Positions 17,315 through 25,760 are shown, counted from the stretch's first letter. The stretch: 64,000 bases of DNA from Mesorhizobium neociceri (GCF_013520985.1 NZ_JACDTY010000016.1:88225-152224), one strand, 5' to 3'. The notes: generated from the letters alone by a model not told the origin. A program made the numbers and translations.

Positions 17315-17473
17315 ATGGCGCGACCACCGAACTACGGTCAGGAACGCAAGGAGCGCGACCGGCAGAAGGCCGCCAAGAAGGCGGAGAAGCTGGCCGCCAA
17401 GGTCGCAGCCAAGGAGCGCTCCAAGCCCGAGGACGAGGCCGGTTCCGAAACCGATACAGAGACTGAGGAATAG
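17315..17473 (+). CDS. Small charged protein (52 aa)
   Basis: Starts MARPPNYGQERKERDRQK, continues with a Lys/Ala-rich amphipathic helix and ends in an acidic tail (GSETDTETEE). The ATG has GGAAA upstream. Comparable small Lys/Ala-rich proteins are frequent in rhizobia; function unknown. The asymmetric charge suggests nucleic-acid or protein binding, but that is inference. It is convergent with the DUF982 gene. Confidence 0.7.
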   Translation: MARPPNYGQERKERDRQKAAKKAEKLAAKVAAKERSKPEDEAGSETDTETEE

Positions 17474-17524
17474 CCATAGGAATGGCAGCGATCCGGCCCG
17501 GCAAACGGGCGGGCGTCGCTGCTA

Positions 17525-17782
17525 TCAGGCCGCCTTGTCGCTGACGAAGACATTGACTTCGCGCGCCGCGGCAATGAAGGCACGCCTTGCAATCATCGCC
17601 GGCTTGTCGCCAGCCAGCGCATCATGACAGGCCTGCAGCGCTTCGCGATGCTTGGGACTGCGCTTGCCGGGCCAGCTGTTGAGCAGGTAATCGGAGGCCT
17701 CGCGGGCGGTGCGCAGGAGCTGGTTGGCTCCCCCCGCGGCTGCCTTGACGGTCACGGGTGTTTCAAATCGGTTGTTTTCCAT
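17525..17782 (-). CDS. DUF982 family protein
   Basis: 85 residues. The block TAREASDYLLNSWPGKRSPKHREALQACHDALAGDKPAMIARRAFIAAAREVNVFV is the DUF982 signature, a small rhizobial family of unknown function that is usually present in many paralogues. Full family length, soluble. Confidence 0.88.
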   Translation of the reverse strand: MENNRFETPVTVKAAAGGANQLLRTAREASDYLLNSWPGKRSPKHREALQACHDALAGDKPAMIARRAFIAAAREVNVFVSDKAA

Positions 17783-17864
17783 GGCCGCTCCTTACGCCAT
17801 CGGCGTCCATGAAGCGAGGCCGAAAGCGGATGGCGCCTGACATCTGTCACTTTCGTGACCGATA

Positions 17865-18530
17865 TCAAGCGGCGACGACAGCAAATCCCCTCGCGCGCAG
17901 GCCACGCCGGTCATTGTGCAACGACGTCACCAGACGGTCGCGGCTGCCGACGATATGGGCGGAAAGCCGCGCTGCCGCCGCGTCGGCGTCACCGGCCCGC
18001 ACCGCCGCCAGGATAGCGTGATGTTCGCTCCAGGCACGGCCGAGTGCGGCCTCGTCGCGGACCTCCAGCCAACGCGCCCGCGACAAGCGCGTCATGGCAT
18101 CGCGCACCGCCCTGAACAGGAACTCGTTGCCGGAGAGCCGCGCCAGCTCGATGTGGAAATCCATGCCGACGCGGTGCCATTCCTCGCGCGGTGTGGCGGT
18201 GTCGCAGGAGTCCAGCATCGCCTCGATGACATCGACGGCGCTCCTGTCGGCTAACGCCGCGGTTAGCCTGACCGCCGCGACCTCGACCGCCTCGCGGTAG
18301 ACCGCTATCTGTTCCAGCTCAGCGAGATTGATCGGCGACACCATCCAGCCGCGCCCGTCGCGGCAGATCAGCCCTTCCGTCTCGAGCCGCAGCAGTGCTG
18401 CCCTGACCGGCGTGCGCGAGGCGCCGAAGCGGCTCTCGATCCAACGCTCCGTCAGCCGCTCGCCGGGACCGACCTCGAGGCCGAGGATCATCTCGCGAAG
18501 CGCTTTTTCGACGTTCTGCATCTGCGACAT
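17865..18530 (-). CDS. GntR-family regulator, FadR/FCD subfamily
   Basis: 221 residues. The N-terminal winged helix is seen in LREMILGLEVGPGERLTERWIESRFGASRTPVRAALLRLETEGLI. The C-terminal FCD ligand domain carries the metal-binding pattern (EAVEVAAVRL, HIELARLSGNEFLF, WSEHHAILAAVRAGDADAAAARLSAHI, with His and Asp ligands). Such regulators sense organic acids. It diverges from an MFS exporter gene; a perfect palindrome between them is the probable operator. The ATG at 18530 gives a full-length domain; the longer open frame upstream runs antisense through the MFS gene and is not coding. Confidence 0.9.
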   Translation of the reverse strand: MSQMQNVEKALREMILGLEVGPGERLTERWIESRFGASRTPVRAALLRLETEGLICRDGRGWMVSPINLAELEQIAVYREAVEVAAVRLTAALADRSAVDVIEAMLDSCDTATPREEWHRVGMDFHIELARLSGNEFLFRAVRDAMTRLSRARWLEVRDEAALGRAWSEHHAILAAVRAGDADAAAARLSAHIVGSRDRLVTSLHNDRRGLRARGFAVVAA

Positions 18531-18626
18531 TGTTGGTTCCGTGGCTGGCGATCGGCCTGGCACTGAGGTCTGGCCGATCACGTTTGGGAGTGCCGCATTG
18601 ACAGCGGCCAGACTTTGCGTCCATGA

Positions 18627-18656
18627 GATACCAACTTGGTATCCCAAAATGGTATC
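18627..18656. promoter_or_regulatory. GntR operator between gntR and MFS genes
   Basis: Perfect palindrome GATACCA (18627-18633), ACT, TGGTATC (18637-18643), followed by a further half-site TGGTATCC at about 18650-18657. It lies 24 bp before the MFS start codon and about 100 bp from the divergent regulator start, an ideal place to repress the transporter. Confidence 0.75.
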
Positions 18657-18680
18657 CGCAGCAAGCGGACAGGACATGAC

Positions 18681-19946
18681 ATGCCGCTGGATAGTACAAC
18701 GCAGGCGACGCAAGCGCCCTCCACCTACAATGTGCATTGGCGGCGCAACCTGTTCGTGTGCTTTGCCGGATCGTTCAGCACGCTTGTGGCGATGACGCTG
18801 CTGCTCCCCTTCCTGCCGCTCTATGTCGAGCAGTTGGGCGCCGTCGGCCACGCCGCGATCGTGCAATGGTCCGGCATCGCCTTCGGCGCCACCTTCTTTG
18901 CCGCGGCCCTCGTCGCGCCGCTGTGGGGACGGCTGGGCGACCGCTACGGCCGCAAGGTGATGCTGGTGCGCGCCAGCTTCGGCATGGCAATCTGCATGTC
19001 GCTGACCGGCATGGTGCAGACCGTCTGGCAATTGGTGCTGTTGCGTCTGCTGATCGGCTTTGCCGGCGGCTATTCCTCGGGTTCGACCATTTTGGTCGCC
19101 ATGCAGACGCCGAAGGACCGCTCCGGCTGGGCGCTCGGCGTGCTGTCGGCTGGCATCACCGCAGGCTCCCTGGTCGGGCCGCTGCTCGGCGGCGCGCTGC
19201 CGCCGCTGATCGGCATCCGCGCCACCTTCCTCATCGCCGGCGGCGTCATTTTCCTGGCGGCATTGGCGACGACGTTCCTGATCAAGGAGATGCCTCGCCC
19301 GCCAGCACTGGCAAAACCCAAGGAGAGGCCGAAGGGCGGCTGGGCGCAAATCTCCGACAAGCGCCCTGTCGTCGCGATGCTGGCGACCGGCATGCTGTTC
19401 ACCTTCGCCAACATGTCGATCGAGCCGATCATCACTGTCTATGTCCAGCAGCTGGTCGCGGAGGCAAGTCGGGTGACGCTGGTCTCCGGCGTCGTCATGT
19501 CGGCAGCCGCACTCGGCGCCATCCTGTCGGCGTCACGGCTGGGCAAGCTCGCCGACCGCATTGGCCACTGGAACGTCATCGTCGCATCGCTGGCCGTCTC
19601 GGCGCTGCTGTTGATACCGCAGGCTTTTGTCACCGAGAGCTGGCAGCTCGTCGGCTTGCGTTTCCTCATGGGTCTGGTGCTGGGCGGCCTTTTGCCCTGC
19701 ATCACCAGCGTCATCCGCCACAATGTTCCCGATGGCGTCGGCGGCAATGTGCTTGGCCTGGCGATCTCGGCGCAATATGTCGGCCAGGTCGCGGGCCCGC
19801 TGCTTGGCGGCTTCGTCGGCGGCCATCTCGGCATGCGTGCGGTGTTTCTCGGCACCTCCGTGCTGATGGCCGGCGGTGCCGTGTACAATTGGCTGGTCCA
19901 GTCGCGCCGTACGCGCGACATGCTGGCGGTATCAGGCAAATCCTGA
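18681..19946 (+). CDS. MFS transporter (multidrug/solute efflux type)
   Basis: 421-residue inner-membrane protein with about 12 hydrophobic helices in two halves. The conserved loop 2-3 motif is GRLGDRYGRKVM, and its counterpart SRLGKLADRIGHWNV appears in the second half. Motif C-like LSAGITAGSLVGPLLGG in helix 5 points to an antiporter. Probably exports a small molecule sensed by the divergent GntR regulator. The ATG at 18681 has AGGA six bases upstream. Substrate unknown. Confidence 0.9.
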   Translation: MPLDSTTQATQAPSTYNVHWRRNLFVCFAGSFSTLVAMTLLLPFLPLYVEQLGAVGHAAIVQWSGIAFGATFFAAALVAPLWGRLGDRYGRKVMLVRASFGMAICMSLTGMVQTVWQLVLLRLLIGFAGGYSSGSTILVAMQTPKDRSGWALGVLSAGITAGSLVGPLLGGALPPLIGIRATFLIAGGVIFLAALATTFLIKEMPRPPALAKPKERPKGGWAQISDKRPVVAMLATGMLFTFANMSIEPIITVYVQQLVAEASRVTLVSGVVMSAAALGAILSASRLGKLADRIGHWNVIVASLAVSALLLIPQAFVTESWQLVGLRFLMGLVLGGLLPCITSVIRHNVPDGVGGNVLGLAISAQYVGQVAGPLLGGFVGGHLGMRAVFLGTSVLMAGGAVYNWLVQSRRTRDMLAVSGKS

Positions 19947-19989
19947 CAGACAGGGCGCGCCACCTATCGTCAATCACGGAGCCCTAGAC

Positions 19990-20364
19990 ATGAGTATCGC
20001 CGAGTCCGCACCAGCAAGCAGCGCGCGCATCCTTGTTTTCGCAGCCGGCCTGTGCGGCGCGGCTGGTGTGGCGTTGTCGGCGGCGGCCGCGCATCTCGGC
20101 GGCGCCTTCGTTGGCACCGCCGCATCTTTCCTGATCATGCATGCGCCGGTGTTTCTGGCCGTCGGCCTCGCCGGCGCAAACCGGATCCTGCGGATCGGCA
20201 GCCTGGTGCTGCTCGTCGGGCTCGTTCTGTTCTGCGGCGATCTGCTGGCGCGGGATTTCGTGGGATCGCGGCTTTTCCCGATGTCGGCGCCGATTGGCGG
20301 CACCTTGCTGATTGCAGGCTGGTTGGCGATCGCGGCCTCGGCGCTGGTGCGTCAACGTCCCTGA
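19990..20364 (+). CDS. DUF423-like small membrane protein
   Basis: 124 residues with about four hydrophobic helices (ILVFAAGLCGAAGVALSAAAAH, FLIMHAPVFLAVGLAG, IGSLVLLVGLVLFCGDLLARD, APIGGTLLIAGWLAIAASAL). The pattern of AAAH in helix 1 and FCGDL then PIGGTLLIAGW matches the DUF423 family, whose role is unknown. The ATG has GGAG seven bases upstream and lies 43 bp after the MFS stop, so the two may be cotranscribed. Confidence 0.82.
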   Translation: MSIAESAPASSARILVFAAGLCGAAGVALSAAAAHLGGAFVGTAASFLIMHAPVFLAVGLAGANRILRIGSLVLLVGLVLFCGDLLARDFVGSRLFPMSAPIGGTLLIAGWLAIAASALVRQRP

Positions 20365-20407
20365 CGAGGCAAGAACCCTGCCCCATCAGATATTTCTCAC
20401 ACGAGGC

Positions 20408-20551
20408 TCAATCCTGCCGACGTTCCGGCAGCAGGTCGCGCTTACGCTTGGCCGGCTTGCCCAGGAGCTGCCGTTCCGGCCGCTCCGCAGCCGGCGAGAT
20501 GCCCCAGTAGTTGCGGTAGATGTCTTCGAACAGATGCTTCACGGGATGCAT
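20408..20551 (-). CDS. Microprotein A (47 aa), paralogue of B
   Basis: 47 residues beginning MHPVKHLFEDIYRNYWGI, with a basic C-terminal half (KPAKRKRDLLPERR). It shares 12 of the first 18 residues and the KRDL...ER ending with the neighbouring 47-residue protein, so the pair arose by tandem duplication. The ribosome site AAGGAG is nine bases before the ATG. A LacI-type operator (20573-20586) lies 22 bp upstream of the start. No known family is recognised; no membrane segment or signal. The conserved LFEDxYxNxWGI block looks like an aromatic-rich protein-binding helix. Confidence 0.72.
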   Translation of the reverse strand: MHPVKHLFEDIYRNYWGISPAAERPERQLLGKPAKRKRDLLPERRQD

Positions 20552-20572
20552 GGTTCGTCTCCTTCTCGAGAA

Positions 20573-20586
20573 TTGAATCGATCCAA
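20573..20586. promoter_or_regulatory. LacI-type operator O1 (microprotein A)
   Basis: TTGAATCGATCCAA, an imperfect palindrome with central CG typical of LacI-family sites, 22 bp before the microprotein A start codon and downstream of the B stop, implying that A has its own promoter. Confidence 0.8.
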
Positions 20587-20613
20587 TCAGCCGGCACGAA
20601 AATGCCTTGCCGA

Positions 20614-20757
20614 TCAGCTCCGCTTGCGTTCCACGACGAAATGCAGGTCGCGCTTCCACGGGCCGGTCTTGCCGCGGCGCTTGCGGGTGGCGGCATCGGA
20701 GGCGATGCCCCAGTCATTGCCGTAGACGTCTTCGAACAAATAATTCATGGGATGCAT
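20614..20757 (-). CDS. Microprotein B (47 aa), paralogue of A
   Basis: 47 residues beginning MHPMNYLFEDVYGNDWGI and ending with KRDLHFVVERKRS. It has the same length and the same MHPxxxLFEDxYxNxWGI start as microprotein A, with a basic C-terminal half. A strong GAGGAGG site precedes the ATG. Two LacI-type operators lie 13 and 47 bp upstream (20770-20783 and 20804-20817), so expression is probably repressed by the divergent LacI regulator. Function unknown. Confidence 0.75.
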   Translation of the reverse strand: MHPMNYLFEDVYGNDWGIASDAATRKRRGKTGPWKRDLHFVVERKRS

Positions 20758-20769
20758 GGCACCCTCCTC

Positions 20770-20817
20770 TTGAACCGATCCAATGGATAGCTGGTAAATT
20801 TCCTTGGATCGATTCAA
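20770..20817. promoter_or_regulatory. LacI-type operators O2 and O3 (microprotein B promoter)
   Basis: TTGAACCGATCCAA at 20770-20783 and the inverted form TTGGATCGATTCAA at 20804-20817, a 34-bp offset (about three helical turns), bracketing the likely promoter of microprotein B. Confidence 0.82.
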
Positions 20818-20853
20818 ATATAGACCCTCCCCGCCCTCCGATCAAGGGAAAAT

Positions 20854-20867
20854 TTGAACCGATCCAA
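20854..20867. promoter_or_regulatory. LacI-type operator O4 (lacI autoregulation)
   Basis: TTGAACCGATCCAA, identical to O2, 37 bp before the lacI-type start codon. It implies autoregulation and, with O3, possible looping over about 50-85 bp. Confidence 0.82.
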
Positions 20868-20904
20868 CGAAAGTGCTAGATGGAGGCTGGTTCAGGAGAC
20901 GAAG

Positions 20905-21984
20905 ATGACGGCATTGACCTCCGGGAAGACGAGACCAGTGCGGCTGGCCGATATTGCCAAGGCGGCGGGCGTCTCGCACGGCACCGCATCTAATGTCTTC
21001 GCTCGGCCCGAGATTGTCCGCGACGAGGTGCGCGAACGGGTCAAGGCGGCAGCCGAGGCAATGGGCTATGCCGGTCCCGACCCCAAGGGTCGGCTGTTGC
21101 GCGCCGGCAAGGTCAATGCCATCGGCGTCGCCACGGCCGAACCCCTCTCCTATTTCTTCGACGATCCTTTCGCCCGCGTCATGATGGCCAGCATCTCGCA
21201 GGCCTGCGACGCAACCGGCGCCGGGATTTCGCTGGTCTCGGCCGCCAACAACGAACAGCTCGCCTGGAACATCCAGAGCGCGCTGGTCGACGGTTTTATC
21301 GTGTTTTGCATCGAAGGCGGTTCGCGGCTGGTCGAACTGGCGCGCGAACGCAAACTGCCTTTCGTGGCGCTCGACCTCGATTCGGAGAATGAGGCGGTCG
21401 CGGCGATCGGCATCGACAACGTCGCCGGCGCCGGCCTTGCCGCGCGCCATCTGGCCGAGCTTGGCCATCGTCGCTTTGCCGTGCTCGCCCTGGAATCTGC
21501 CGACGCCGGCTTTGGTCCGGTCACGCAAGAGCAAGTCGAGACGTCGGCCCTCTATTCCGGCACGCGCGACCGTCTGCGTGGCTATTTCGCGGAACTCTCC
21601 CGCTTCGGCATCGACGTCTCGCTTGTGCCGATCTACGAAACCCTAAACGACGAAGAGAGCGTGCGCGCCGGCCTCGAGCATATTTTCGCGCTGCCGCAGC
21701 GGCCGACGGCAATCCTGGCCATGTCGGACAGGATGGCGCTGCATGCGCTCGACTGGCTGCGCGAACACGACATCGCCGTGCCGGGCGACGTGTCCATCGT
21801 CGGCTTCGACGGCGTGCCTGAAGGCGCAGACTCCAAGCCACCGCTGACCACGGTCGCCCAGCCGATTGCCGAGATGGGCCGGCTCGCCGTCAAGGCAATC
21901 CTGGAGAACGATGGCTCGCTCAACCGGCAGCTGCTGCCGGTCAATCTGGTGATCAGAGCCTCGTCAGGCCCCTCTCCTGCCTAA
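20905..21984 (+). CDS. LacI-family transcriptional regulator
   Basis: 359 residues. The helix-turn-helix and hinge are VRLADIAKAAGVSHGTASNVFARPEIVRDEVRERVKAAAEAMGY. The rest is a periplasmic-binding-protein-like sensor domain with the usual blocks (GFIVFCIEGG, VAAIGIDNVAGAGLAARHLAELGHRRFAVL, PTAILAMSDRMALHALDWLREHDIAVPGDVSIVGFDG, LTTVAQPIAEMGRLAV). Effector, presumably a sugar or nucleoside, is unknown. The ATG at 20905 has AGGAG six bases upstream. Four matching operators lie in the 330 bp to its left, in front of its own gene and two divergent microprotein genes; no transporter or catabolic gene is adjacent. Confidence 0.92.
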   Translation: MTALTSGKTRPVRLADIAKAAGVSHGTASNVFARPEIVRDEVRERVKAAAEAMGYAGPDPKGRLLRAGKVNAIGVATAEPLSYFFDDPFARVMMASISQACDATGAGISLVSAANNEQLAWNIQSALVDGFIVFCIEGGSRLVELARERKLPFVALDLDSENEAVAAIGIDNVAGAGLAARHLAELGHRRFAVLALESADAGFGPVTQEQVETSALYSGTRDRLRGYFAELSRFGIDVSLVPIYETLNDEESVRAGLEHIFALPQRPTAILAMSDRMALHALDWLREHDIAVPGDVSIVGFDGVPEGADSKPPLTTVAQPIAEMGRLAVKAILENDGSLNRQLLPVNLVIRASSGPSPA

Positions 21985-21996
21985 AGGCCTTCGCTT

Positions 21997-23184
21997 TCAC
22001 CGGCTCAGCCTTGCCACCACCGGCGACATGCCGAAAGACTGGCGAGCGGCAGGGGCTTCGGTGCGTACCGGTTTCTTGCCCGACCAGCCGATCCCGGACA
22101 GCCATTCGAGATAGAAGGCGAGCGCGAACTGCATGGCGATGCCGGCCGATATCAGCAAGGCGTCATAGGCAAAGCCGCCCGGATTGATCAGCTTCATCAC
22201 CTGCGCCACCATGGCGATCACCGTGCCGGCCAGGAACACCGGTAGCGAGCGCTTGCCGAGCAGAGCGAGTGGATGGTCCTGGCTGAGACGGAACAGGTTG
22301 GAGACCGCCGGGAGCGCTACGATCAGATAGCTCACCGACAATATGTGCAGCAGCCGGGGCAGCGACAGGAATGTCTTGTCAAAGCCGCCGATCACCACGG
22401 GCAGGTCGAACCACGTGATCTGGCCCCAGAGCGGGCTGTGCACCCAGACCGCTGCTGCCGCGACATAGGTTGCCGCGGCGCCCACCAGCCAGCGATTGAC
22501 GGGAATTGTGCCGCCACGCCTGACATGCAGCATACCGGCGAGACCAATGTTGAACAGGAACTGCCAGGACAGCGGGTTGAGGAACCAGAAGCCGGGCTCC
22601 GGATAGTTCGGCGGCGCGATCTGCCATATGCCGGCGACCAGCCACAGGGCGCCGGAAAAGATCAGCGCCGGCAGCGGCCTGTAGCTGACGAAAAGCAGGA
22701 AAAGCGGCGCCATCAACAGCAGCGCTGCATAGACCGGCAGGATGTTGTTGTAGCCAAGCTGGTGGCCGAGCGTGACGATGCCGACAACCACCTCCGGCGT
22801 GTTCTTCATCAGCGGTTCGATGTTGATGAGTTTCAGCAGTTCAGGCCGGTGGGCGAACACCGCTGCTGCGCAAAACATCGCCATGACCACGATCGTCGTG
22901 ACGATATGGGCGGTATAAAGCACACCGGCGCGGCGCCACATCTTCAACGCCGCCAGCAGCCGGCTGCCCGGCTGGAATTTGTTGCCATAAGCGAGTGCGA
23001 CAGACATGCCGGAGATCAGCACGAAGGCTTCCGCCGCGTCCGAGAATCCGAAATTCTTGTAGGTCAGCGCTTCGAAGACGGTGCCCGGCACATGATCGAT
23101 ATAGATGGTCAGGAGGGCGAGCGCGCGGAACACGTCAATACGGGTGTCGCGTTCGGCGCGATCCGGCGGGAGTTGCGTAGTCAT
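21997..23184 (-). CDS. OpgC-like acyltransferase membrane protein
   Basis: 395-residue inner-membrane protein with about 10 helices. The start RIDVFRALALLTIYIDHVPGTVFEALTYKNFGFSDAAEAFVLISGMSVALAYG is the OpgC signature, with a catalytic-type His in IDHVPG. OpgC adds succinyl groups to periplasmic (osmoregulated) glucans; rhizobial relatives may act on cyclic beta-glucan. The ATG at 23184 is used rather than an in-frame TTG at 23190. It is convergent with lacI, whose stop is 12 bp away. Confidence 0.88.
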   Translation of the reverse strand: MTTQLPPDRAERDTRIDVFRALALLTIYIDHVPGTVFEALTYKNFGFSDAAEAFVLISGMSVALAYGNKFQPGSRLLAALKMWRRAGVLYTAHIVTTIVVMAMFCAAAVFAHRPELLKLINIEPLMKNTPEVVVGIVTLGHQLGYNNILPVYAALLLMAPLFLLFVSYRPLPALIFSGALWLVAGIWQIAPPNYPEPGFWFLNPLSWQFLFNIGLAGMLHVRRGGTIPVNRWLVGAAATYVAAAAVWVHSPLWGQITWFDLPVVIGGFDKTFLSLPRLLHILSVSYLIVALPAVSNLFRLSQDHPLALLGKRSLPVFLAGTVIAMVAQVMKLINPGGFAYDALLISAGIAMQFALAFYLEWLSGIGWSGKKPVRTEAPAARQSFGMSPVVARLSR

Positions 23185-23396
23185 CGACAAAAGGCCTCAA
23201 AGCGAGAGCAAGTGTGCTCATGTTGTTCATGCCGGGATGCGACCATCGGCGCACACCGCTTCGATTCCTCCCGCAGGGAGCATATCGGCGCAGAAACGGT
23301 CTGAAATGAGCCAGGTTCAATCACATTTCGCGGAGCATGAAAATATTCCGTTTTGAAGCCGGCAAATGACCAATATATCCGCGAAATCAAAGAGAT

Positions 23397-24059
23397 ATGA
23401 GCGTGTCTGAATATAACGAAAAGAACGCCGGCCTGCACCGGGATCTGGCCTTTCCCTACCGCCTCCTCAAGCCGGAAAACGCTGGCGGGGAGTGCCTGTT
23501 TTTGCTGCACGGATCAGGTGTCGACGAAACGACGATGCTGCCGATTGCAAGGCAGATCGCCCCCGACGCCACGCTGGTTGCGGTACGGGGTCGCATCCCG
23601 CAGGAGGACGGCTTCCGCTGGTTCGAGCGCATCACGCCGACCAGTTTCGAGCAGGCGAGCATCCGTGCCGAAACATCAGCCTTTGCCGCCTTCGCAAGCG
23701 AGGCCGCAAAGCGCCATGGGCTCGACCTCGCCCGCACGACCTTCCTCGGCTATTCCAACGGCGCCAATCTGGTGCCCAGCCTGATGCTGCTCAACCCCGG
23801 CCTCGTGCGCAAAGCGGCGTTGCTGAGAGCGATGCCGGTGCTTGACGATGCGCCGGCAACCGACCTCACGGGGACGCGGGTTCTGATCATTGCCGGCGCC
23901 GCCGACGAGACCTACGGGCCGTTTGCGCCGACGCTGGCGACGCTGCTCACCAAGCGCGGCGCCGAGGTCGATGCGCGCATCGTGCCTTCAGGTCATGAAA
24001 TCGGCGACCCTGACGCCGCAATCGTCACGCAGTGGCTGGCGGCGCTGGTTGCTACATAG
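23397..24059 (+). CDS. Alpha/beta hydrolase, carboxylesterase/phospholipase type
   Basis: 220-residue cytosolic serine hydrolase. LFLLHGSGVDET is the oxyanion strand, GYSNGAN (around residue 120) holds the nucleophile Ser, the acid is in IIAGAADETYGPF, and the His in VPSGHEIGDPD. The size and order match the small carboxylesterase/predicted esterase family (YpfH-like). Natural substrate unknown. Monocistronic; convergent with pit. Confidence 0.87.
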   Translation: MSVSEYNEKNAGLHRDLAFPYRLLKPENAGGECLFLLHGSGVDETTMLPIARQIAPDATLVAVRGRIPQEDGFRWFERITPTSFEQASIRAETSAFAAFASEAAKRHGLDLARTTFLGYSNGANLVPSLMLLNPGLVRKAALLRAMPVLDDAPATDLTGTRVLIIAGAADETYGPFAPTLATLLTKRGAEVDARIVPSGHEIGDPDAAIVTQWLAALVAT

Positions 24060-24110
24060 CAAATCATCACTTGCCGGGTCGTGCCGGCAATCGTGGCCAT
24101 CCGCTCCGCG

Positions 24111-25115
24111 TCAGCCGCCCAGGCGCGCGACAAAATAGGTGAGCGCCGCAATCGCCGCTGTGGCCGGCAAGGTGACAATCCAGGCGACGACGATGTTGCC
24201 GGCAATGCCCCAGCGCACGGCCGAGACGCGGCGGGCAGCGCCGACGCCGATGATGGCCCCGGTGATCGTGTGGGTGGTCGACACGGGAACGCCGAGCCAC
24301 GTGGCCGCGAACAGAGTGATGGCGCCGCCGGTCTCGGCGCAGAAGCCCTGCATCGGGTTCAGCCGGGTTATTTTCGAGCCCATTGTGTGAACGATGCGCC
24401 AGCCACCGAGCAACGTGCCCAGAGCCAGCGCCGACTGACAGGTGAGGACGACCCACAGCGGCACATAGAAATTGGCGCCGAGCATGCCTTGCGAATAGAG
24501 CAGTACGGCGATGATGCCCATGGTTTTCTGGGCGTCGTTGCCGCCGTGTCCGAGCGAATAAAGCGAGGCCGAAAAGAACTGCATGACGCGGAAGGTGCTA
24601 TCGACGGCGAACGGTGTCTGGCGCACGAACAGCCAGGAAACGGCCAGAATCAGGACCAGCGCCAGAACAAACCCGGTTGCCGGCGACACGACGATTGCGG
24701 CGACCGTCTTGCCAAGCCCCGTCCAGACGATGGCGCCGACCCCTGCCTTTGCAATGCCGGCGCCGACCAGCCCGCCGATCAGCGCATGCGAACTGCTGGA
24801 AGGGATGCCGGCAATCCAGGTGACAATGTTCCAGACGATGGCGCCGACGAGCGCTGCGAAGATCACCGCCGGCGTGACGATGCTAACATCGACGATGCCC
24901 TTTCCCACGGTCTCGGCGACATGGAGGCCGAAGAACATGAAGGCGATGAAATTGAAGAAGGCTGCCCATAGCACCGCATATTGAGGCCTCAGCACGCGGG
25001 TGGAAACGATGGTGGCGATGGAGTTGGCGGCGTCATGCAGGCCATTGAGAAAATCGAAAAACAGCGCGACGGCGACAAGGCCGGCCAGCACGGGAAAGGC
25101 GATGGTGGCTTCCAT
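24111..25115 (-). CDS. pit: Inorganic phosphate transporter, Pit family
   Basis: 334-residue membrane protein with about 10 helices. Both family repeats are clear: FDFLNGLHDAANSIATIVSTRVL near the N-terminus and GHGGNDAQKTMGIIAVLL in the second half, with GVPVSTTHTITGAIIGVGA. Low-affinity proton- or cation-coupled phosphate uptake is expected. The gene begins 3 bp after the DUF47 gene stop, so both form one operon. The DUF47-Pit pair is common in rhizobia, where this system works when phosphate is ample. Confidence 0.94.
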   Translation of the reverse strand: MEATIAFPVLAGLVAVALFFDFLNGLHDAANSIATIVSTRVLRPQYAVLWAAFFNFIAFMFFGLHVAETVGKGIVDVSIVTPAVIFAALVGAIVWNIVTWIAGIPSSSSHALIGGLVGAGIAKAGVGAIVWTGLGKTVAAIVVSPATGFVLALVLILAVSWLFVRQTPFAVDSTFRVMQFFSASLYSLGHGGNDAQKTMGIIAVLLYSQGMLGANFYVPLWVVLTCQSALALGTLLGGWRIVHTMGSKITRLNPMQGFCAETGGAITLFAATWLGVPVSTTHTITGAIIGVGAARRVSAVRWGIAGNIVVAWIVTLPATAAIAALTYFVARLGG

Positions 25116-25118
25116 TGC

Positions 25119-25760
25119 CTAAACGTTCTCGATGACGATGCCGCTGATCTCGTTGGCGACGTCCTCGAAGCGGTCGACCACTTTCTCCAGCTGGCCATAG
25201 ATCTCGCTGCCGATCAGGTAGGCCATCGGATCGCTGCGGCCATGCCGCTGGAATAGGTCCTTCAATCCTTGCTCATGCAGATCGTCGGCGCGGCTTTCGA
25301 CGCGCATGACTTCTTCTGCGATGGCGTTGAGGCGCACCGTGTGCGTGCCGACTTTGCTGAGCAGCGGGATCGCTTCGGCAACCAGCCTGGCGGCGGCAAC
25401 GATGACGCCACCCATTTCCTGCATCAGCGGGTCGAATTCCTTCTTTTCGAACAGCTTCACCGTCTTGACGGTCTTGTGCATCATGTCGATGGCATCATCC
25501 ATCGACTGGATCAGGTCCTTGATGTCGCCGCGATCGAAGGGCGTGATGAAGGAGCGCCGCACCGCCAGCAGGACTTCGGCCGTGATATGATCGGCCTCGT
25601 CCTCGAGATCGATGATTTTCTGACACCAGCGGTCGATGTCCTTGCCCTGCAGAAGCTGCTCCAGCGCTTTGGCGCCGCCGACTACGGTGCGGGAATGCCG
25701 TTCGAACAGGTCGAAGAACCGATCTTCGCGCGGCAGCAGCTTGCGGAACCAGCCCAGCAT
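25119..25760 (-). CDS. DUF47 (PhoU-like) Pit accessory protein
   Basis: 213 residues, all helical, beginning MLGWFRKLLPREDRFFDLFERHS. The PhoU-like pattern is in IIDLEDEADHITAEVLLAVRRSFITPFDRGDIKDLIQSMDDAIDMMHKT and EVMRVESRADDLHEQGLKDLF, with acidic metal-binding positions. These proteins are thought to modulate Pit transport. The ATG at 25760 is preceded by GGGAGA. It is the first gene of the DUF47-pit operon. Confidence 0.92.
   Translation of the reverse strand: MLGWFRKLLPREDRFFDLFERHSRTVVGGAKALEQLLQGKDIDRWCQKIIDLEDEADHITAEVLLAVRRSFITPFDRGDIKDLIQSMDDAIDMMHKTVKTVKLFEKKEFDPLMQEMGGVIVAAARLVAEAIPLLSKVGTHTVRLNAIAEEVMRVESRADDLHEQGLKDLFQRHGRSDPMAYLIGSEIYGQLEKVVDRFEDVANEISGIVIENV

Noticed and set aside
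18531..19349. Long N-terminal extension of the GntR frame
   Set aside because: It runs antisense through the MFS gene and beyond the GntR promoter and operator; the ATG at 18530 gives a normal FadR-type protein.
22273..23304. 343-codon frame antisense to the OpgC-like gene
   Set aside because: OpgC signature and membrane helices are on the minus strand; the antisense product has no coherent features.
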